Assembly (NCBI GenBank): GCA_947628795.1
Contig: CANRBF010000003.1
Coordinates: 124,001-188,000, forward strand
Length of the DNA stretch: 64,000 nt
Source of the DNA: an uncultured Monoglobus sp.
GTDB lineage: Bacteria; Bacillota; Clostridia; Monoglobales; Monoglobaceae
Direction: 5' to 3'
In this document: piece by piece, positions 62,158-64,000 of the stretch
Position numbering within the stretch: position 1 is the stretch's first letter
How the letters are laid out: each line of letters begins with the position of its first letter
Made by a program: the position numbers and the translations under genes
Notes under the pieces: model-generated
What the model was told of the DNA's origin: nothing
The model's input: the letters and a program-made list of their open reading frames with translations, nothing else
The model's database searches: none

Positions 62158-63708
62158 TTATTGCAGCCTTGAAAAAACAAATTTTCCCGATTCGCTCAAA
62201 TCGGTATCGCTCCATACAGCCTCGGGATCGGTTCCCGGCTCCAGCGCCGCCGATGTCTCGCCCTTGTCGCACAGCGACCAGTTCGCCCAGCTTATGTTCC
62301 TCTCGGCCAGAAAGTCCAGCCATTCGGCCGCCTCGGCGAGAAAAACGCCGCCGCTGCCGTCCGCCGCACTCGCGCCCCACTCACTTATAAATATCGGAGC
62401 GCCCTTTGAGCGAGCGTAGTCTATGCGATCCCTGAGCCACGCGCCGTGGGTGCCCGCATAGAAATGACAGGTGTACATTATGTTCGAAAAGCTCAGCGGA
62501 TCGTCGGCCGCCTTGTCGACATCCTGGCTCCATGTGGGAGAGCCCACAAGAACCACAGCGTCGCTGTTTTGCCTGATTATCGGGATCAACATCTCGGCGT
62601 AGGGCTTGACGTTTCCGCTCCAGCTTATATTTCCGTTGGGCTCGTTGCATATCTCAAATATCACATTGGGCACGCCCGCGTATTTCGCGGACGCCTCGGC
62701 GAAAAATTCCGCCGCTTCGCCCACGTGCGCCATCGGGTCGCCGTCGCTCAGTATGTGCCAGTCGAGTATCACGTACATATCGTTTGAGATCGCGCTGTCG
62801 ACCGCCGCGTACGCCGCGCGCTTCACGCTCTCCCTTTGCTCGAGATAGCCGCCCTCGCCCGTGTACATCGCGACACGGAACAGATTGGCGCCGAAGTCCG
62901 CGGTGTTCTTTATCGCGTTATAAGACGCGAAGTTACCGTACCACTGTATGCCGTGGCTGCTCATGCCGCGGAGCACTATCGGCTCGCCGTTTTGATTCAC
63001 GAGATTGACGCCGGAGACCGACAGCTTTCCGTTTTGGGAAACGCCGCCGCTTATCGCCGCAGACTTCGGCGGCTCAGTATTTGTCAGCGACGCCGCTTGC
63101 GGAACGGGCGCCGCGCCCTTTCCTTTCGCGCGCATGATTATCGCGCAGGCCTCGGCCCGGGTCAGGTTTGAGAGCGGGTTGAAATTCCCGTTCTCGTCTC
63201 CGGTCAAAATTCCGTTGTTGTAGGCGCGCACGACCAAATATCCGTACCGTCCGGGTATATCATTAAAATCCCTGATCGACGTCATGTATTTGTAATAGGC
63301 GTTGTTTTCCTGCTCGTTCTGCGGGATATCAAACGCCAGATCGACTATCTTGACCGCCATCTGTCGGGTTATCGGCTTGTCGAAGTCCGCCTCGTATATC
63401 TCGTCGTAGTCGTACCAGCCGCTCTCGTAGGCGCGCTTCATATAGCCCGACGCCCAGTGGGAGCCGCTTTGCGCCGCGTCCGCGCCGACGCATCTCGCCG
63501 CCACGCTTATAAACTCGGCGTACGTTATCGTGCCGTCGGGTCTGAACGTGCCGTCCTCGTAGCCATTAAGCAGGCCGCTTGACGCCATAGCCTCTATATT
63601 TTCGGCGTACCACTCGCCGGGCTCCACGTCGGGAAATGTGAACGCCGCGCCGAGCAGCGCCATGCAGACCGCCAGAACAACGGCGGTGATCCTCGCGCTT
63701 TTTTTCAT
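62158..63708 (-). CDS. SLH-anchored GH5-type endoglycanase
   Basis: A 516-residue exported protein. A signal peptide is followed by three SLH repeats (FPDVEPGEWYAENI, GYEDGTFRPDGTITYAE; HWASGYMKRAYE; LVVRAYNNGILTGDENGNFNPLSNLTRAE). The catalytic domain (about residues 235-516) is a GH5 TIM barrel. Visible are LRGMSSHGIQWYG, NLFRVAMYT, VILDWHILSDGDP, FEICNEPNG (acid/base Glu) and PIFISEWGAS (nucleophile Glu). It probably hydrolyses beta-1,4-glucan at the cell surface. Unlike many SLH enzymes the anchor is N-terminal. The ATG at 63708 has AAAGGAGG upstream; an in-frame start 24 codons earlier lacks one. Confidence 0.93.
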   Translation of the reverse strand: MKKSARITAVVLAVCMALLGAAFTFPDVEPGEWYAENIEAMASSGLLNGYEDGTFRPDGTITYAEFISVAARCVGADAAQSGSHWASGYMKRAYESGWYDYDEIYEADFDKPITRQMAVKIVDLAFDIPQNEQENNAYYKYMTSIRDFNDIPGRYGYLVVRAYNNGILTGDENGNFNPLSNLTRAEACAIIMRAKGKGAAPVPQAASLTNTEPPKSAAISGGVSQNGKLSVSGVNLVNQNGEPIVLRGMSSHGIQWYGNFASYNAIKNTADFGANLFRVAMYTGEGGYLEQRESVKRAAYAAVDSAISNDMYVILDWHILSDGDPMAHVGEAAEFFAEASAKYAGVPNVIFEICNEPNGNISWSGNVKPYAEMLIPIIRQNSDAVVLVGSPTWSQDVDKAADDPLSFSNIMYTCHFYAGTHGAWLRDRIDYARSKGAPIFISEWGASAADGSGGVFLAEAAEWLDFLAERNISWANWSLCDKGETSAALEPGTDPEAVWSDTDLSESGKFVFSRLQ

Positions 63709-63733
63709 GGGATCCTCCTTTGATTTGTCCGCT

Positions 63734-64000
63734 TTATAAATAATCCAAAATAATTTTCCACTCTCGAACGAGCCGCTCAAGGGAAAACGCGGCGTTGGCC
63801 GGGCTGGTTGAGGGGAGCTTTGTTATCTCTTTATCGTGAAAAAACTTGCGGTACAGTCCGTGCGCTGTTCCGCCGTTGGCGAACACCGCGCCTATATCGG
63901 CGGCGGCGAATATCTCGGAGAGATCGTTGGGCTCCGCGTTTTTGATCGAGCTGTCCGCCGAACCGCTGATCTCGCAGGAGCGTATCACGTCCCACAACGC
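63734..64000 (-). CDS. DNA-deoxyinosine/uracil glycosylase-family protein, C-terminal part
   Basis: A partial frame of 88 codons that continues beyond the right edge. The visible end contains ALWDVIRSCEISGSADSSI and later VFANGGTAHGLYRK and LPSTSPANAAFSLE. These resemble the C-terminal half of hypoxanthine/deoxyinosine DNA glycosylases in the uracil-DNA-glycosylase fold, including the LPSTSPAN signature. It would remove deaminated bases from DNA. The start is not in the window. Confidence 0.8.
   Translation of the reverse strand, partial: ALWDVIRSCEISGSADSSIKNAEPNDLSEIFAAADIGAVFANGGTAHGLYRKFFHDKEITKLPSTSPANAAFSLERLVREWKIILDYL

Overview
The window is a compact chromosomal segment of about 64 kb from an anaerobic, spore-forming, S-layer-bearing member of the Clostridia (Firmicutes). 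The evidence is strong AGGAGG-type ribosome binding sites, many TTGACA-N17-TATAAT promoters, a SpoIIM homologue, Rex, reverse rubrerythrin, NrdG, class II aldolase, several SLH-domain surface proteins and a cohesin/dockerin protein. Pectate lyase and GH5 glycanase genes suggest a plant-polysaccharide degrader of gut or rumen type. An uncultured Oscillospirales/Monoglobales-like taxon would fit, but this is inference. I see no tRNA, rRNA, CRISPR array, prophage or transposase.

Layout. 1-1.9 kb: tatD and xth separated by a hairpin-rich repeat. 2.0-7.1 kb: a probable vitamin B12/corrinoid uptake operon with an alpha/alpha-toroid protein, a DUF4430 (transcobalamin C-terminal-like) lipoprotein, an ECF T-component, and one polypeptide fusing two ECF ATPases to an S-component. 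7.1-9.3 kb: DUF5050 protein, GtrA and a DtxR-type regulator. 9.3-11.8 kb: a cobalamin riboswitch with a terminator platform, then a surface protein combining toroid + DUF4430 + three SLH repeats. 11.9-19 kb: envelope proteins, including a cohesin-SLH-dockerin protein translationally coupled to nrdG. 19-26.5 kb: M18 peptidase, lytic transglycosylase, coaE, polA, and a tandem pair of M42 peptidases of which one has lost its metal ligands. 26.6-30.6 kb: spoIIM, an AraC regulator, radC, and an FHA/PP2C pair. 30.8-37.2 kb: one transcription unit acn-idh-rex-(P-loop/Asp23-like)-ogg-fba. 37.3-43 kb: pyrRBCFKD. 43-48 kb: a 1618-residue multidomain pectate lyase. 48.5-52.4 kb: reverse rubrerythrin, citrate synthase and a GltD-like oxidoreductase. 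52.5-60.5 kb: secA-prfB-prfA-(sua5::LMW phosphatase)-rimI-tsaD. 60.5-64 kb: a lipoprotein, an HATPase protein, an SLH-GH5 glycanase and a truncated DNA glycosylase.

The main biological story is a bacterial analogue of intrinsic factor/transcobalamin. The toroid and C-terminal domains that mammals use to bind B12 occur twice here. Once they are split into two exported proteins beside an ECF transporter. Once they are fused and anchored to the cell wall under a B12 riboswitch. Other points of note are a prfB programmed frameshift site whose in-frame stop is UAA rather than UGA; a fusion of threonylcarbamoyl-AMP synthase to a YwlE-type arginine phosphatase; a catalytically dead M42 paralogue next to an intact one; a possible structured small RNA upstream of the PP2C gene; and dispersed palindromic elements with telomere-like degenerate 7-bp repeats.

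Citrate synthase, aconitase and isocitrate dehydrogenase together give the oxidative half of the TCA cycle to 2-oxoglutarate. The GltD-like enzyme fits glutamate synthesis, and Rex in the same transcription unit fits NADH-responsive control. All functional statements are inferred from sequence by eye; no database search was run.
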